Source: Thermomonas sp. (GTDB taxonomy: Bacteria; Pseudomonadota; Gammaproteobacteria; Xanthomonadales; Xanthomonadaceae). Taken from it: a stretch of DNA of 64,000 bases. This document shows, in pieces, positions 41,807-51,846 of the stretch. Location of the stretch: NCBI GenBank assembly GCA_016720345.1, contig JADKKV010000003.1:62001-126000 (forward strand), written 5' to 3'. Position 1 is the first letter of the stretch. Each line of letters opens with the position of its first letter. The translations under genes and the position numbers were made by a program. The notes beneath the pieces were generated by a model. That model was not told the DNA's origin and ran no database searches. It saw only the letters and a program-made list of their open reading frames with translations.

Positions 41807-44179
41807 TCAGTTCCTCAGCGGCTTGCCGGTCTTCAGCATGTGGGCGATGCGTTCCTGGGTCTTCGGCATTTGCGCCAGTGCCACGAAATGCTCGCGCTCC
41901 AGCCGCAGCAGCCAGTCTTCGTCCACCAGCGAACCGCGTTCGACCTCGCCGCCGCACAGCACGGTGGCGATGCGGGTGGCGATCTCGTAGTCATGCGGGG
42001 AGATGAAGCGGCCTTCCAGCATGTTGACCAGCATCATCCTGAAGGTGGCGATGCCGACGTCGCCGGCGACCTGCACGCGGCGCGCGGGCAGCGGCGGGCG
42101 ATAGCCGGCCTCGGCCATGCCGCGCGCGGTGGCCTTGGCCACGTGCAGCAGCTCGTGCGCGTGGAACGACACCAGGTCGTCCTTGCGCAGCAGGCCCAGT
42201 TCCTTCGCTTCGACCGCGGAGGCCGAGACCTTGCCCATCGCGATGGTCTCGAACACCTTCTTGAGCTCGGCGAACACGTCGCCGCCGGGACCGGCAGCGT
42301 TCGATGCACGCACCGCCAGTTCCTTCAGGCCGCCACCGGCCGGCAGCAGGCCGACCCCGGCCTCGACCAGGCCGATGTAGCTTTCAAGGTGGGCGACCGC
42401 GCGCGCACTGTGCATCTGGAATTCGCAGCCACCGCCCAGCGCCAGCCCGCGAACCGCCGCGACCACCGGCACCAGCGAATACTTGATCCGCTGGCTGGTG
42501 GCCTGGAAGTTGGCGACCATCGCGTCGAAGCCCGCAAGGTCACCGGACTGCAGCAGGCCAAGCGCGCCGGACAGGTCGGCGCCGGCGGAGAACGGTTCCT
42601 TCGGCTGCCAGATCACGGCGCCGCGGAAGTCGCGCTCGGCGATCGCGATCGCCTGCGGGACGCCATCCAGCACGGTGTCGCCGACCGTGTGCAGCTTGGT
42701 CTTGAACGAGATCACCAGGATCCCGTCGCCGTCGTGCCAGGCGCGCACGCCGTCGTTTTCGAAGACGGTTTCGCCGGGGGCGGGGCGCTCGCCGAGCACC
42801 GGGTCCGGGAAGCGCTGGCGCTGGTAGACCGGCAGGGTGGAGCGCGGCAGCAGCGCGTCGCGGGCCGGGCTGAAGCTGCCCGCGGCCGCATGCACGCCGT
42901 CGCGGCCATCGGTGGCCCAGGCCGGCAGCGGCGCACCGCTCATGGCCTTGCCGGCGGCGATGTCCTCGGCGATCCAGCCGGCCACCTGCTGCCAGCCGGC
43001 CGCCTGCCAGGTTTCGAACGGGCCCAGCGACCAGCCGTAGCCCCAGCGGATGGCGAGGTCGACGTCGCGCGCGGTCTCGGCGATGTCCGCAAGGTGGTAG
43101 GCGCTGTAGTGGAACAGGTCGCGGAAGCAGGCCCACAGGAAGCGGGCCTGCGGGTGCTCGCTGGCGCGCAGCGCGGCGAACTTCCTGGCCGGGTCGCGCT
43201 CCTTCAGGATCTCCACCACCTCCGGCGCGGCGGCGCGGTCGGCGATGCGGTAATCCTGCTTCTCCAGGTCGAGGACCACGATGTCCTTGCCGAGCTTGCG
43301 GAAGATGCCGGCCCCGGTCTTCTGGCCCAGCGCCCCCTTGGCGACCAGGGCGTCCAGCCATGCCGGCGACTTGAAGTAGGCGTGCCACGGATCGTCGGGC
43401 AGGGTGTCGGCCATGGTCTTGATGACGTGCGCCATGGTGTCCAGGCCGACCACGTCGGAGGTGCGGTAGGTCGCCGACTTCGGTCGCCCGATCAGCGGGC
43501 CGGTGACCGCATCGACCTCATCGAAGCCCAGGCCGAGCGCCGCAGTGTGGTGGATGGTGGCCAGGATCGAGAACACGCCGATGCGGTTGCCGATGAAGTT
43601 CGGGGTGTCCTTGGCATACACCACGCCCTTGCCGAGATGGCTGGTCAGGAAGCCTTCCAGGCCGGCCAGCACCGCGGGGTCGGTGGTGCGGGCCGGGATG
43701 AGTTCGGCCAGGTGCATGTAACGGGGCGGGTTGAAGAAGTGCACGCCGCAGAACCGGTTTCGAAGTTCTTCAGGAAGAACATCAGCCAAGGCATTGATTC
43801 CCAAGCCGGATGTGTTGCTGGCCAGCACTGCGTGGGCGGGTACATGGGGGGCGATCCGGCGGTACAGGTCCTGTTTCCAGTCCATCCGCTCGGCGATTGC
43901 CTCCACGATCAGGTCGCAACCTTCGAGCAGCGCCAGGCCGGTCTCGTAGTTCGCCGGGGTGATCGCCTCGGCCAGCGCCTTGCTGGCCAGTGGCGCCGGC
44001 GACAGCTTGCCGAGGTTGGCGATCGCGCGGGTCACGATCCCGTTGGGGTCGCCTTCCTTCGCGGCGAGGTCGAACAACACGGTGTCGACCCCGGCATTGG
44101 TCAGCTGGGCGGCGATCTGCGCGCCCATCACGCCGGCGCCAAGGACCGCGGCGCGGCGTACAAGTAGTTTCTCAGACAT
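41807..44179 (-). CDS. 3-hydroxyacyl-CoA dehydrogenase / enoyl-CoA hydratase fusion
   Basis: The protein has 790 residues. The N-terminal NAD-binding dehydrogenase (VRRAAVLGAGVMGAQIAAQL) occupies about 1-310. A second dehydrogenase piece runs to about 400, and an enoyl-CoA hydratase domain is C-terminal (about 480-665, LALGGGCEFQMHSARAVAHL). This dehydrogenase-first order is the FadN type, opposite to E. coli FadB. ATG 44179 has AGGAG nine bases upstream; TTG 44188 is less likely. It performs hydration and oxidation in beta-oxidation. Confidence 0.93.
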   Translation of the reverse strand: MSEKLLVRRAAVLGAGVMGAQIAAQLTNAGVDTVLFDLAAKEGDPNGIVTRAIANLGKLSPAPLASKALAEAITPANYETGLALLEGCDLIVEAIAERMDWKQDLYRRIAPHVPAHAVLASNTSGLGINALADVLPEELRNRFCGVHFFNPPRYMHLAELIPARTTDPAVLAGLEGFLTSHLGKGVVYAKDTPNFIGNRIGVFSILATIHHTAALGLGFDEVDAVTGPLIGRPKSATYRTSDVVGLDTMAHVIKTMADTLPDDPWHAYFKSPAWLDALVAKGALGQKTGAGIFRKLGKDIVVLDLEKQDYRIADRAAAPEVVEILKERDPARKFAALRASEHPQARFLWACFRDLFHYSAYHLADIAETARDVDLAIRWGYGWSLGPFETWQAAGWQQVAGWIAEDIAAGKAMSGAPLPAWATDGRDGVHAAAGSFSPARDALLPRSTLPVYQRQRFPDPVLGERPAPGETVFENDGVRAWHDGDGILVISFKTKLHTVGDTVLDGVPQAIAIAERDFRGAVIWQPKEPFSAGADLSGALGLLQSGDLAGFDAMVANFQATSQRIKYSLVPVVAAVRGLALGGGCEFQMHSARAVAHLESYIGLVEAGVGLLPAGGGLKELAVRASNAAGPGGDVFAELKKVFETIAMGKVSASAVEAKELGLLRKDDLVSFHAHELLHVAKATARGMAEAGYRPPLPARRVQVAGDVGIATFRMMLVNMLEGRFISPHDYEIATRIATVLCGGEVERGSLVDEDWLLRLEREHFVALAQMPKTQERIAHMLKTGKPLRN

Positions 44180-44200
44180 AGGATGCAACTCCTTGAGTAA

Positions 44201-44827
44201 TCAGGGTTCGTCCGCCTTGAAGCCGGCGGCGGCAAAACGAATCAGGGCCTTTGCGGCGCGCGTGCGATGGGTCGCCTCGGACACCCCGGATGGACGCTTG
44301 ATCAGGCCGAAGTCGGCCATCGCGTAGGTCAGTGCGCCGGACAGGAAGTCCAGCCGCCAGTACAGCGCTTCCTTGCCGAGCCCGGGCAGGCACCCGGAAA
44401 GCGCCTTGGCGAACTCGCGCAGGACGTGGCCGTACTGGTCGGACAGGAACTTGCGCAGGCTGTCGTTGCTTTCGGCGTAGGCGCGGGCGATCACGCGGAT
44501 GAAGGCGCCTCCGCCGTGGCGGTCCTGGGCCATCGCCAGTGCCGGCTCCACGAACGCGGCAAGGATCGGCTCAAGCTCGCCGGGATGGCTGTCAACCGCC
44601 AGGCGCAGGGCTTTCAGGCGTTCGGCGCTCATGTCGTCCATGCGCCGGCGGAACACCTCGTTGACCAGGTTGTCCTTGCTGCCGAAGTGGTAGTTGACCG
44701 CCGCGATGTTGACGTCGGCGCGGCTGGTGACCTGCCGCAGCGAGGTCGAGGCGAAGCCCTGCTGGGCGAAAAGCTCTTCCGCCGCGTGCAGGATCCGGTC
44801 CTTGGTGGAAAAGTGCTGCAGGCTCAT
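44201..44827 (-). CDS. TetR-family regulator of fatty-acid metabolism (PsrA/FadR-like)
   Basis: This 208-residue repressor has a DNA-binding domain containing AAEELFAQQGFASTSLRQVTS and NIAAVNYHFGSKDNLVNEVF. This is close to the PsrA type, which senses long-chain acyl compounds. The C-terminal ligand domain is alpha-helical. It is the first gene of the operon, 21 bases ahead of the multifunctional enzyme. A perfect palindrome (44840-44855) sits just upstream of its start, so it likely represses its own operon until fatty acids arrive. Confidence 0.9.
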   Translation of the reverse strand: MSLQHFSTKDRILHAAEELFAQQGFASTSLRQVTSRADVNIAAVNYHFGSKDNLVNEVFRRRMDDMSAERLKALRLAVDSHPGELEPILAAFVEPALAMAQDRHGGGAFIRVIARAYAESNDSLRKFLSDQYGHVLREFAKALSGCLPGLGKEALYWRLDFLSGALTYAMADFGLIKRPSGVSEATHRTRAAKALIRFAAAGFKADEP

Positions 44828-44839
44828 CCGCGGTCCCTG

Positions 44840-44855
44840 AATCAAACGCTTGATT
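44840..44855. promoter_or_regulatory. Candidate operator of the TetR/fad operon
   Basis: AATCAA-ACGC-TTGATT is a perfect inverted repeat with a 4-base centre, 13 bases before the TetR ATG. Its CAAAC...TTG core resembles known PsrA sites (CAAAC-N-GTTTG type). It overlaps the likely promoter or leader, fitting autorepression. Confidence 0.6.
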
Positions 44856-44967
44856 GATCTTAGGGCGCAATCGGGGAATGCGTCAACCGGCAGGCGACCA
44901 TCAACTTCGAAAACAGGTGCGGAGCGGGGTGGCAATCGGTTAGAATCCGCCGCAGCCATATCGGCCA

Positions 44968-44993
44968 AACCCGCGCCAGTACGCGGGTTTTTC
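44968..44993 (+). terminator. Short terminator/attenuator hairpin upstream of ndk
   Basis: AACCCGCG, a 6-base loop and CGCGGGTT form an 8-base stem that runs directly into TTT on the plus strand. It lies only 53 bases before the ndk ATG, with a TAGAAT box about 25 bases before it. It could form a short RNA end or an attenuator rather than the end of a protein gene. Confidence 0.6.
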
Positions 44994-45045
44994 TGTTATC
45001 TTCGGGCCGCGACCACGTTGCCGCCCGCCTCACTGGAGTAATCCC

Positions 45046-45471
45046 ATGGCGCTGGAGCGCACTCTTTCGATCGTCAAGCCCGATGCCGTTGCCAAGAACG
45101 TGATCGGCGAAATCTATTCCCGCTTCGAGCAGGCCGGCCTGAAGGTGGTCGCCGCGCGCATGAAGCACCTGTCCAAGCAGGAAGCGGAAGGCTTCTATGC
45201 CGTGCACCGCGAGCGCCCGTTCTTCGGTGCGCTGGTCAACTTCATGATCTCCGGACCGGTGATGATCCAGGTGCTGGAAGGCGAGGGCGCGGTGCTGAAG
45301 AACCGCGACCTGATGGGCGCCACCAACCCGAAGGATGCCGCGGCCGGCACCATCCGCGCCGACTTCGCCGACAGCATCGACGCCAACGCGGTGCACGGCT
45401 CGGATTCGCTGGAGAACGCCGCGATCGAGATCGCCTACTTCTTCCCGGCGACCGACGTCTACGCGCGCTGA
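45046..45471 (+). CDS. ndk: Nucleoside diphosphate kinase
   Basis: This 141-residue enzyme balances NTP pools by passing phosphate through a histidine. The active-site histidine is in [20 protein letters not shown]. The start [15 protein letters not shown] is typical. It lies at the head of the rlmN-pilF-rodZ-yfgM-bamB-der block. Confidence 0.97.
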   Translation: MALERTLSIVKPDAVAKNVIGEIYSRFEQAGLKVVAARMKHLSKQEAEGFYAVHRERPFFGALVNFMISGPVMIQVLEGEGAVLKNRDLMGATNPKDAAAGTIRADFADSIDANAVHGSDSLENAAIEIAYFFPATDVYAR

Positions 45472-45493
45472 GCCCGGATCGGTCGCGCTGCCG

Positions 45494-46762
45494 ATGAGCG
45501 ACACCCGCACCCCGGTCATCGATATTGCCCTCGTGGGCGATTCCGGCGTGCGCGACCCGGCGACGGCGGCTCCGGCCGCCGCCACCGGCGGCAGGGCGAC
45601 GGCCGACACGGGCGGGCGCACCAACATCTTCGACTTCGACCGCGCTTCGCTCGAGCGCTTCTTCGAGCAGGATCTCGGCGAAAAGAAGTTCCGCGCGCAG
45701 CAGGTGATGAAGTGGATCCACCACCGCTACGCGACCGATTTCGGCGACATGACCGACCTCGGCAAGGCGCTGCGCGCCAAGCTCGAGCAACGGGCGGTGG
45801 TGCAGGCACCGCAGGTGCTGCTGGACAAGGCTTCGGAAGACGGCACCCACAAGTGGCTGCTCGGCATGGATCCGAAGAACGCGATCGAGACCGTGTTCAT
45901 CCCGGACAAGGGCCGCGGCACCCTCTGCGTCAGCTCGCAGGTGGGCTGCGCCCTGAATTGCACGTTCTGTTCCACCGCCACCCAGGGCTTCAACCGCAAC
46001 CTCTCCACCGCCGAGATCATCGGCCAGGTGTGGGTGGCGGCGCGCCACCTTGGCAACGTGCCGCACCAGCAGCGCAAGCTCACCAACGTGGTGATGATGG
46101 GCATGGGCGAGCCGCTGGCCAATTTCGACAACGTCGTGCGCGCGATGAGCATCATGCGCGACGACCTCGGCTATGGACTGGCCAACAAGCGGGTCACCCT
46201 GTCCACCGCCGGCATGGTGCCGATGATCGACAAGCTGGGCGAGGTCAGCGATGTCTCGCTGGCGGTGTCCCTGCATGCGCCGTTCGACGAACTGCGCAAT
46301 GAGCTGGTGCCGCTCAACCGGAAGTACCCGATCGCCGAGCTGATGGATGCCTGCGTGCGCTATGCGCTGCGCAAGCGTGGCACCTCGGTGACCTTCGAAT
46401 ACACGCTGATGAAGGACGTCAACGACCAGCCGGAGCATGCGCGCGGCCTGGTCAAGTTGCTGCGCGAGTTCGACCGCCGGGTGCAGATGAAGGATGCGGC
46501 CAAGGTCAACCTGATCCCGTTCAACCCGTTCCCCGGCACCCGCTACGCGCGGCCGGCCGACGAGGCGATCCGCGCGTTCCAGAAGCAGCTCAACAATGCC
46601 GGCATGATCGCGCCGGTGCGGCGCACCCGCGGCGACGACATCGATGCCGCCTGCGGCCAGCTGAAGGGGCAGGTGATGGATCGCACCCGCCGTTCGGCGG
46701 AGCACCGCAAGCACCTGCAGGACAGCGGGATCGCGCAAGGCGAGGTGCCGGATGCGGCGTGA
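45494..46762 (+). CDS. rlmN: 23S rRNA (adenine-2503-C2) / tRNA methyltransferase RlmN
   Basis: This 422-residue radical-SAM enzyme methylates A2503 of 23S rRNA and A37 of several tRNAs. The cluster cysteines are in [16 protein letters not shown] (CxxxCxxC). The later [12 protein letters not shown] block is conserved. An N-terminal Ala/Thr-rich extension of about 50 residues is present. The stop lies 11 bases inside the next gene. Confidence 0.95.
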   Translation: MSDTRTPVIDIALVGDSGVRDPATAAPAAATGGRATADTGGRTNIFDFDRASLERFFEQDLGEKKFRAQQVMKWIHHRYATDFGDMTDLGKALRAKLEQRAVVQAPQVLLDKASEDGTHKWLLGMDPKNAIETVFIPDKGRGTLCVSSQVGCALNCTFCSTATQGFNRNLSTAEIIGQVWVAARHLGNVPHQQRKLTNVVMMGMGEPLANFDNVVRAMSIMRDDLGYGLANKRVTLSTAGMVPMIDKLGEVSDVSLAVSLHAPFDELRNELVPLNRKYPIAELMDACVRYALRKRGTSVTFEYTLMKDVNDQPEHARGLVKLLREFDRRVQMKDAAKVNLIPFNPFPGTRYARPADEAIRAFQKQLNNAGMIAPVRRTRGDDIDAACGQLKGQVMDRTRRSAEHRKHLQDSGIAQGEVPDAA

Positions 46763-47564
46763 GGCGCTCCTGCTGTGCATGGCGGTTTCCCTGCTCGCCG
46801 CGGGCTGCAACCGGCTGGAGCGGTTGAGCATCGTCAAGCCGACCGCCGAACGCGGCGACTGGACCCAGGTCGCGCCGGATTACGAGGTCAGCGACAAGGG
46901 CCGCACGGCGGCGCCGATGGCCGCCGCGCAATTGCTGGCCTCGGCCGGCGCGGCCTACCGTGCGGGCAAGATGGAGCAGGCCGCGCAGCAGGCACAGGCG
47001 GCGCTGAAGGCCGACCCCGCGATGGCGGACGCGCATACCCTGCTTGCCGCCATCGCGATCGAGAATTCCGACCAGGAGGCCGCCGGCAGGCACTACCAGC
47101 AGGCGCTGGCGATCGCCCCTGGAAAGGGCGCCTACGCCAACAACTACGGCACCTGGCTGTGCAGCAACGGGCGCGCCGCCGAATCCCTGTCCTGGTTCGA
47201 CAAGGCGGTGGCGGATCCGGAATACGGCACCCGCGCCGCCGCGCTGGCCAACGCCGGTACCTGCGCGCACCGGACCGGGCAGCTGGGCCGCGCGGAGGCC
47301 TACTGGCGGCAGGCGCTGGCGCTGGAACCCACCGAAATGCAGTCGCTTGCCGGCATGGCCAACCTGGAATTCGCGCGCGCGCGCTACCTCGAGGCGCGGG
47401 CATTCGCCGAGCGCTGGCTCGGCATTGCCCCCTCGGATCGCGAGGCTTTGCAACTGGCGTCACAGATCGAGCTCAAACTCGGCGATACTGACGCGTCCAC
47501 ACGCTACCTTCAACGATTGCAGGCGTTGTCCCCCGGCGCCATCAACGCACCCCGTTCGCAATGA
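46752..47564 (+). CDS. pilF: Type IV pilus biogenesis/stability lipoprotein PilW/PilF
   Basis: This 270-residue lipoprotein has a signal ending [11 protein letters not shown] units fill about 60-255 ([32 protein letters not shown]). PilF/PilW pilots the PilQ secretin to the outer membrane. It overlaps rlmN by 11 bases and rodZ by 4, a tight operon. Confidence 0.9.
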   Translation: MRREALLLCMAVSLLAAGCNRLERLSIVKPTAERGDWTQVAPDYEVSDKGRTAAPMAAAQLLASAGAAYRAGKMEQAAQQAQAALKADPAMADAHTLLAAIAIENSDQEAAGRHYQQALAIAPGKGAYANNYGTWLCSNGRAAESLSWFDKAVADPEYGTRAAALANAGTCAHRTGQLGRAEAYWRQALALEPTEMQSLAGMANLEFARARYLEARAFAERWLGIAPSDREALQLASQIELKLGDTDASTRYLQRLQALSPGAINAPRSQ

Positions 47565-48370
47565 CCACCCACCGCACAGATACGACGAACGACCTGCTGG
47601 CCGGTTGTGGCGGCCGCCTGAGGCAGGCGCGCGAAGCCGCGGGCCTCAGCATCGACGACGTCGCCGCCAGGCTGCGCATGCCGGCGCGGATCGTGCGTTC
47701 GCTGGAAGCCGAGGACTGGTCTCGGCTGGGGGCGCCGGTCTTCGTCCGCGGGCAGGTGCGCAGCTACTCGCGGCTGATGGGCCTCACCACCGCGCCGATG
47801 ATGGAAGCGCTGGTGGACGTGGGGCCGGTCGAACCCTCGCGCCTGGTCAGCCGGACCCACACGCCGGCCGCGCAGTGGTGGGCCGAGCAGCTCGGCCGCC
47901 GGCTGGTGTACATCGTGCTGACCCTGTTCCTGGTGGTGCCGGCCTGGGTCGCCACCCGCCAGCACCTGTCCGCCACCGTTGCCGATGCCGCGCCGCTGGA
48001 CCTGCCGGTGGATCCCGCGGGCAAGGCGGTGCAGCGCCAGCTGCCACCGGCGATGCCGCGCACCGTGGTTGCGTCGATGGCCGCGGTGCCGTCGGCGCGT
48101 CCGCCAGCAACCGAGATCGTCATCCGCACCCGCGGCGAAAGCTGGGTCACGGTGACCGCGGTCGATGGCAGCAGCCTCGAGAGGGCACTGGTCCCCGCAG
48201 GCAGCGAGCGCCGTTATGCCGCCGCTCAGGTCGCGCACCTGACCATCGGCAACGCCTCCGCGGTGGATGTCGAGAACCAGGGGCGCAACGTGGACATGGG
48301 CGCCTTCGCCCGCGCGAACGTCGCGCGCTTTACGGTATCCTCCGACGGTTCGCTCGTCGCGGCGGATTGA
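47561..48370 (+). CDS. rodZ: Cytoskeletal protein RodZ
   Basis: This 269-residue protein has an N-terminal Xre-like helix-turn-helix (about 15-75: RLRQAREAAGLSIDDVAARL). One membrane segment lies at about 113-131 (LVYIVLTLFLVVPAWVA). A periplasmic C-terminal beta domain (about 185-265) follows. It anchors MreB and helps set rod shape. Its ATG overlaps the pilF stop (ATGA). In E. coli, ispG and hisS lie between rodZ and yfgM; here they do not. Confidence 0.9.
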   Translation: MTTHRTDTTNDLLAGCGGRLRQAREAAGLSIDDVAARLRMPARIVRSLEAEDWSRLGAPVFVRGQVRSYSRLMGLTTAPMMEALVDVGPVEPSRLVSRTHTPAAQWWAEQLGRRLVYIVLTLFLVVPAWVATRQHLSATVADAAPLDLPVDPAGKAVQRQLPPAMPRTVVASMAAVPSARPPATEIVIRTRGESWVTVTAVDGSSLERALVPAGSERRYAAAQVAHLTIGNASAVDVENQGRNVDMGAFARANVARFTVSSDGSLVAAD

Positions 48371-48460
48371 AGCGGCCGTCGCGGTCGCCGGCTCAACCCG
48401 GCGGGCGATTCCACACCCTACACATGGAGACCCGCGTAGCGAACGCGGGCGAGAGACAGC

Positions 48461-49105
48461 ATGGCGATCGATGACCTGCTCGACGAGCACGAACAGAGCG
48501 AACGAGTCCGTTCCTGGATCCGCAGCAATGCACTGGGCCTGGTCGGCGGCGTGGCCCTTGGCCTCGGCGCGATCGCCGGCTGGCAGTGGTGGCAAGGCCA
48601 GCAATTGCAGCGCGGGATGGCGGTCAATGCCCGCTACGCGGAGGTCGTGAGGAACTACGAAGCCGGCCGGCTGCCCGCGGACAAGGGCCGCGCGGCGCTG
48701 GACACGATCGCCAAGGGCAACCAGACCCTGGCCACGCTGGCGGCACTGCAACTGGCCAAGACCCAGGCCGAGGCCGGCAAGCGGGATGACGCCATCGCCA
48801 CCCTGCGCGGACTGCACGACCTCGATCCCGAATTGCGCGTGGTCGTGCGCCAGCGCCTGGCGCGGCTGCTGATCGACGCCGGCAAGGGCAAGGACGCGCT
48901 GTCCCTGCTCGACGACGAACGCAACCCGGCCATGCTCGACGCGCGTGGGGATGCGCAGCTCGCGCTGGGCGACCGTGCCAAGGCGCAGTCCGACTACCTG
49001 AAGGCGCTCGCCCTGGTCGACGTCGCCGATCCCCAGCATCGCCTGCTGACCCTGAAGCTGATCGAGGCCGGCGGCATGCCGCCGCATACCGAGGACAAGA
49101 CCTGA
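48461..49105 (+). CDS. yfgM: YfgM-like TPR membrane protein (ancillary SecYEG translocon subunit)
   Basis: This 214-residue protein has a short cytoplasmic tip, one membrane segment (about 24-43: NALGLVGGVALGLGAIAGW) and periplasmic TPR repeats (about 55-205). Its family helps chaperone proteins leaving the Sec translocon. Its stop overlaps bamB by one base. The 90-base gap before it contains a small CCCGCGT/ACGCGGG stem (48431-48449) just ahead of the start. Confidence 0.88.
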   Translation: MAIDDLLDEHEQSERVRSWIRSNALGLVGGVALGLGAIAGWQWWQGQQLQRGMAVNARYAEVVRNYEAGRLPADKGRAALDTIAKGNQTLATLAALQLAKTQAEAGKRDDAIATLRGLHDLDPELRVVVRQRLARLLIDAGKGKDALSLLDDERNPAMLDARGDAQLALGDRAKAQSDYLKALALVDVADPQHRLLTLKLIEAGGMPPHTEDKT

Positions 49106-50301
49106 TGACCCGGGCCAAGCAACGCACCCAGTTCCGCCAGGCCGCACGCCTGCTTGCCGCCACCGCGCTCGCCGTCGCCCTGCTGTCGGGCTGTTCGAGC
49201 GTGAAGAACCTGCTGGATGGCCGCGGCAAGGACCACTCGAAGGATCCGACCCCGCTGGTGGAGCTCAGCCCCAGCGCCAACGTGAGCCAGTTGTGGAGCG
49301 CATCGCTCGGCAAGGGCGAACAGCAGCTGGGCATCGCCCAGCGTCCGGCGATCGCCGATGGAAAGGTGTATGCCGCCGCGGTCGAGGGCGGCGTGTCCGC
49401 GTTCGACCTGCGCAGCGGGCAGTCCCTGTGGCGCTATGCCTCCGAGTTGCAGTTGACCGGTGGCCCCGGCGCGGGCGATGGCCTGGTCGTGGTCGGCAGC
49501 CTCGAGGGCGACGTGATCGCGCTTGACGCCGCCACCGGCGAGGAGAAGTGGAAGTCGAAGGTCGCCAACGAAGTGCTGGTCGCGCCTGCGGTTGGCGGCG
49601 GCATGGTGTTCGTGCATTCGAACGACGGCCGCATCACCGCGCTGGATGCCGCAAGCGGCGAACGCCGCTGGTTCCACAGCGCCGACGTGCCGGCCCTCAC
49701 CGTGCGCGGCAGCGGCGCGATCACCGTCGGGCCCGGGATCATCTTCGTCGGCAACGACAACGGCAACCTGACCGCGCTGGCGATGGCCGATGGCGCCGTG
49801 GCCTGGACCTCGCCGGTGGCGCAGCCGGACGGCCGCAGCGAACTCGAGCGGATGGCCGACGTGGACGGCCCGGCGGTGCTGGACAACACCACCCTGTTCG
49901 CGACCAGTTACAAGAACCACACGGTGGCGATCGACGGTCCCAGCGGCCAGCTGATGTGGGATCGCGAGAACGGTGGCCCGCGCGGGCTTGGCGTCAGCAA
50001 TTCGGCGGTGGTCGTGACCGACCGCGACGGCAAGGTCTGGGCGCTCGACAAGAACACCGGCAGCAGCCTGTGGCAGCAGGAAGGCCTGGCCTACCGCGGC
50101 ACCAGTGCACCGGCGGTCGTGGGCGACTACGCGGTGGTCGGCGACTTCGAGGGCGTGCTGCACTGGCTGCGCCTGAACGACGGCGCGTTCGCCGCGCGTT
50201 CCAGCCTGGGTGGTGCGATCAGCGGCCAGCCCGCGGTCGCCGATGGCGTGCTGGTGGTGCAGACCACCGAAGGCCAGCTCGCGGCGTTCGCCCTGCAGTA
50301 A
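49105..50301 (+). CDS. bamB: Outer membrane assembly lipoprotein BamB
   Basis: This 398-residue lipoprotein has a signal ending AVALLSGCSS, followed by a PQQ-type eight-bladed propeller (GGVSAFDLRSGQSLWRY, GDVIALDAATGEEKWKS, and similar WD-like blade units). BamB is part of the BAM machine that folds outer-membrane beta-barrels. It sits between yfgM and der in the conserved order. Confidence 0.95.
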   Translation: MTRAKQRTQFRQAARLLAATALAVALLSGCSSVKNLLDGRGKDHSKDPTPLVELSPSANVSQLWSASLGKGEQQLGIAQRPAIADGKVYAAAVEGGVSAFDLRSGQSLWRYASELQLTGGPGAGDGLVVVGSLEGDVIALDAATGEEKWKSKVANEVLVAPAVGGGMVFVHSNDGRITALDAASGERRWFHSADVPALTVRGSGAITVGPGIIFVGNDNGNLTALAMADGAVAWTSPVAQPDGRSELERMADVDGPAVLDNTTLFATSYKNHTVAIDGPSGQLMWDRENGGPRGLGVSNSAVVVTDRDGKVWALDKNTGSSLWQQEGLAYRGTSAPAVVGDYAVVGDFEGVLHWLRLNDGAFAARSSLGGAISGQPAVADGVLVVQTTEGQLAAFALQ

Positions 50302-50337
50302 GTCCGGCGCCGGCCCGCGGGCTGGCGCACATGCACG

Positions 50338-50370
50338 GCCCCGGCTAGTCTGCCGGGGCTGTCTGCTTTT
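50338..50370 (+). terminator. Rho-independent terminator after bamB
   Basis: GCCCCGGC, a TAGTCT loop and GCCGGGGC make a perfect 8-base stem (50338-50359), followed by TGTCTGCTTTT. It lies between bamB and der. Confidence 0.6.
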
Positions 50371-50439
50371 CGGGCAACGCGCCGCCTGCGCGCGTTGGCC
50401 GCGTTGTTTTCCACGCGCGAACCGCGCAAAGGTTGATCC

Positions 50440-51840
50440 ATGCTGCCCCTCGTCGCCCTGGTCGGGCGCCCCAACGTCGGCAAGTCCACGCTGTTCAATG
50501 CGTTGACCCGCACCCGCGATGCGCTGGTGCACGACCAGCCGGGCGTCACCCGCGACCGCAACTACGGCGTCTGCCGCCTCGCCGAAGGGCGGCCGTTCGT
50601 GCTGGTCGACACCGGCGGCATCGCCGGCGAGGACGAGGGCCTGGCCGGTGCCACCGCGCGGCAGTCGCGCGCCGCCGCGGAAGAGGCCGACCTGATCCTG
50701 TTCATCGTCGATGGCCGCGAGGGCGCCTCCACGGTGGACGACGACATCCTGCGCTGGCTGCGCAAGCTGTCGAAGCCGACCGTGCTGGTGGTCAACAAGT
50801 CGGACGGGATCGACCTGCAGGCCGCGCTGTCGGAATTTTCCCGCTACGGCCTCGGCGAGGCGTTGCCGGTGTCGTCCGCGCACCGCACCGGCATCGACGA
50901 ACTGCTGGCCAGGACCCTGGGCCTGCTGCCGGAAGAGGGCGCGACCGAGACCCTGGACGACGATCCGAAGCGCGTGCGCATCGCCTTCGTCGGCCGCCCG
51001 AACGTGGGCAAGTCGACCCTGGTCAACCGCATCCTCGGCGAGGAACGGATGATCGCCTCCGAGGTGCCGGGCACCACCCGCGATTCGATCGCGGTCGACC
51101 TCGAGCGCGACGGCCGCAAGTACCGCCTGATCGACACCGCCGGCCTGCGCCGCCGCGCCAGGGTGGAGGAGGCGGTCGAGAAGTTCTCGGTGGTGAAGAC
51201 CCTGCAGGCGATCGAGCAATGCCAGGTCGCGGTGCTGATGCTGGACGCCACCGAAGGCGTCACCGACCAGGACGCGACCGTGCTCGGCGCGGTGCTGGAT
51301 GCCGGCAAGGCGCTGGTCATCGCGATCAACAAGTGGGACGGGCGCACGGACTACGAACGCCAGCAGGCCGAGACCCTGGTGTCGCGCAAGCTCAGCTTCG
51401 TGGAATGGGCGGAGAACGTGCGCATTTCGGCACTGCACGGTTCCGGCCTGCGCGAACTGTTCCGCGCGATCCACCGCGCGCACGCGTCGGCGACCAAGGT
51501 GTTCAGCACCGCCGACGTGACCCGGGCGATCGAAGCGGCCTACGTGGCGAATCCGCCGCCGGTCGTGCGCGGTCATGTGCCGAAGATGCGCTTCGCGCAC
51601 CCGGGGGCGGAAAGCCCACCGACCTTCATCGTTCATGGCACGCGGCTGAAGTCGCTGTCGAACACCTACCAGCGCTACCTCGAGAACTTCTTCCGCAAGC
51701 GCTTCAAGCTGGTCGGCACGCCGATCCGCTTCATCTTCCGGGAAGGCGAAAATCCGTACAAGGACAAGAAGAACGTCCTCACCGATCGCCAGGTCGCGAA
51801 GAAGCAGCGGCTGATCCGCCGCGTCAAGCGCGCCAAGTAG
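50440..51840 (+). CDS. der: Ribosome biogenesis GTPase Der
   Basis: This 466-residue protein has two GTPase domains in tandem, each with a [10 protein letters not shown]-loop (near residues 8 and 180), and a C-terminal KH-like domain ending in a basic tail (LIRRVKRAK). Der helps assemble the large ribosomal subunit and is essential in many bacteria. Confidence 0.97.
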   Translation: MLPLVALVGRPNVGKSTLFNALTRTRDALVHDQPGVTRDRNYGVCRLAEGRPFVLVDTGGIAGEDEGLAGATARQSRAAAEEADLILFIVDGREGASTVDDDILRWLRKLSKPTVLVVNKSDGIDLQAALSEFSRYGLGEALPVSSAHRTGIDELLARTLGLLPEEGATETLDDDPKRVRIAFVGRPNVGKSTLVNRILGEERMIASEVPGTTRDSIAVDLERDGRKYRLIDTAGLRRRARVEEAVEKFSVVKTLQAIEQCQVAVLMLDATEGVTDQDATVLGAVLDAGKALVIAINKWDGRTDYERQQAETLVSRKLSFVEWAENVRISALHGSGLRELFRAIHRAHASATKVFSTADVTRAIEAAYVANPPPVVRGHVPKMRFAHPGAESPPTFIVHGTRLKSLSNTYQRYLENFFRKRFKLVGTPIRFIFREGENPYKDKKNVLTDRQVAKKQRLIRRVKRAK

Positions 51841-51846
51841 CAGGCG

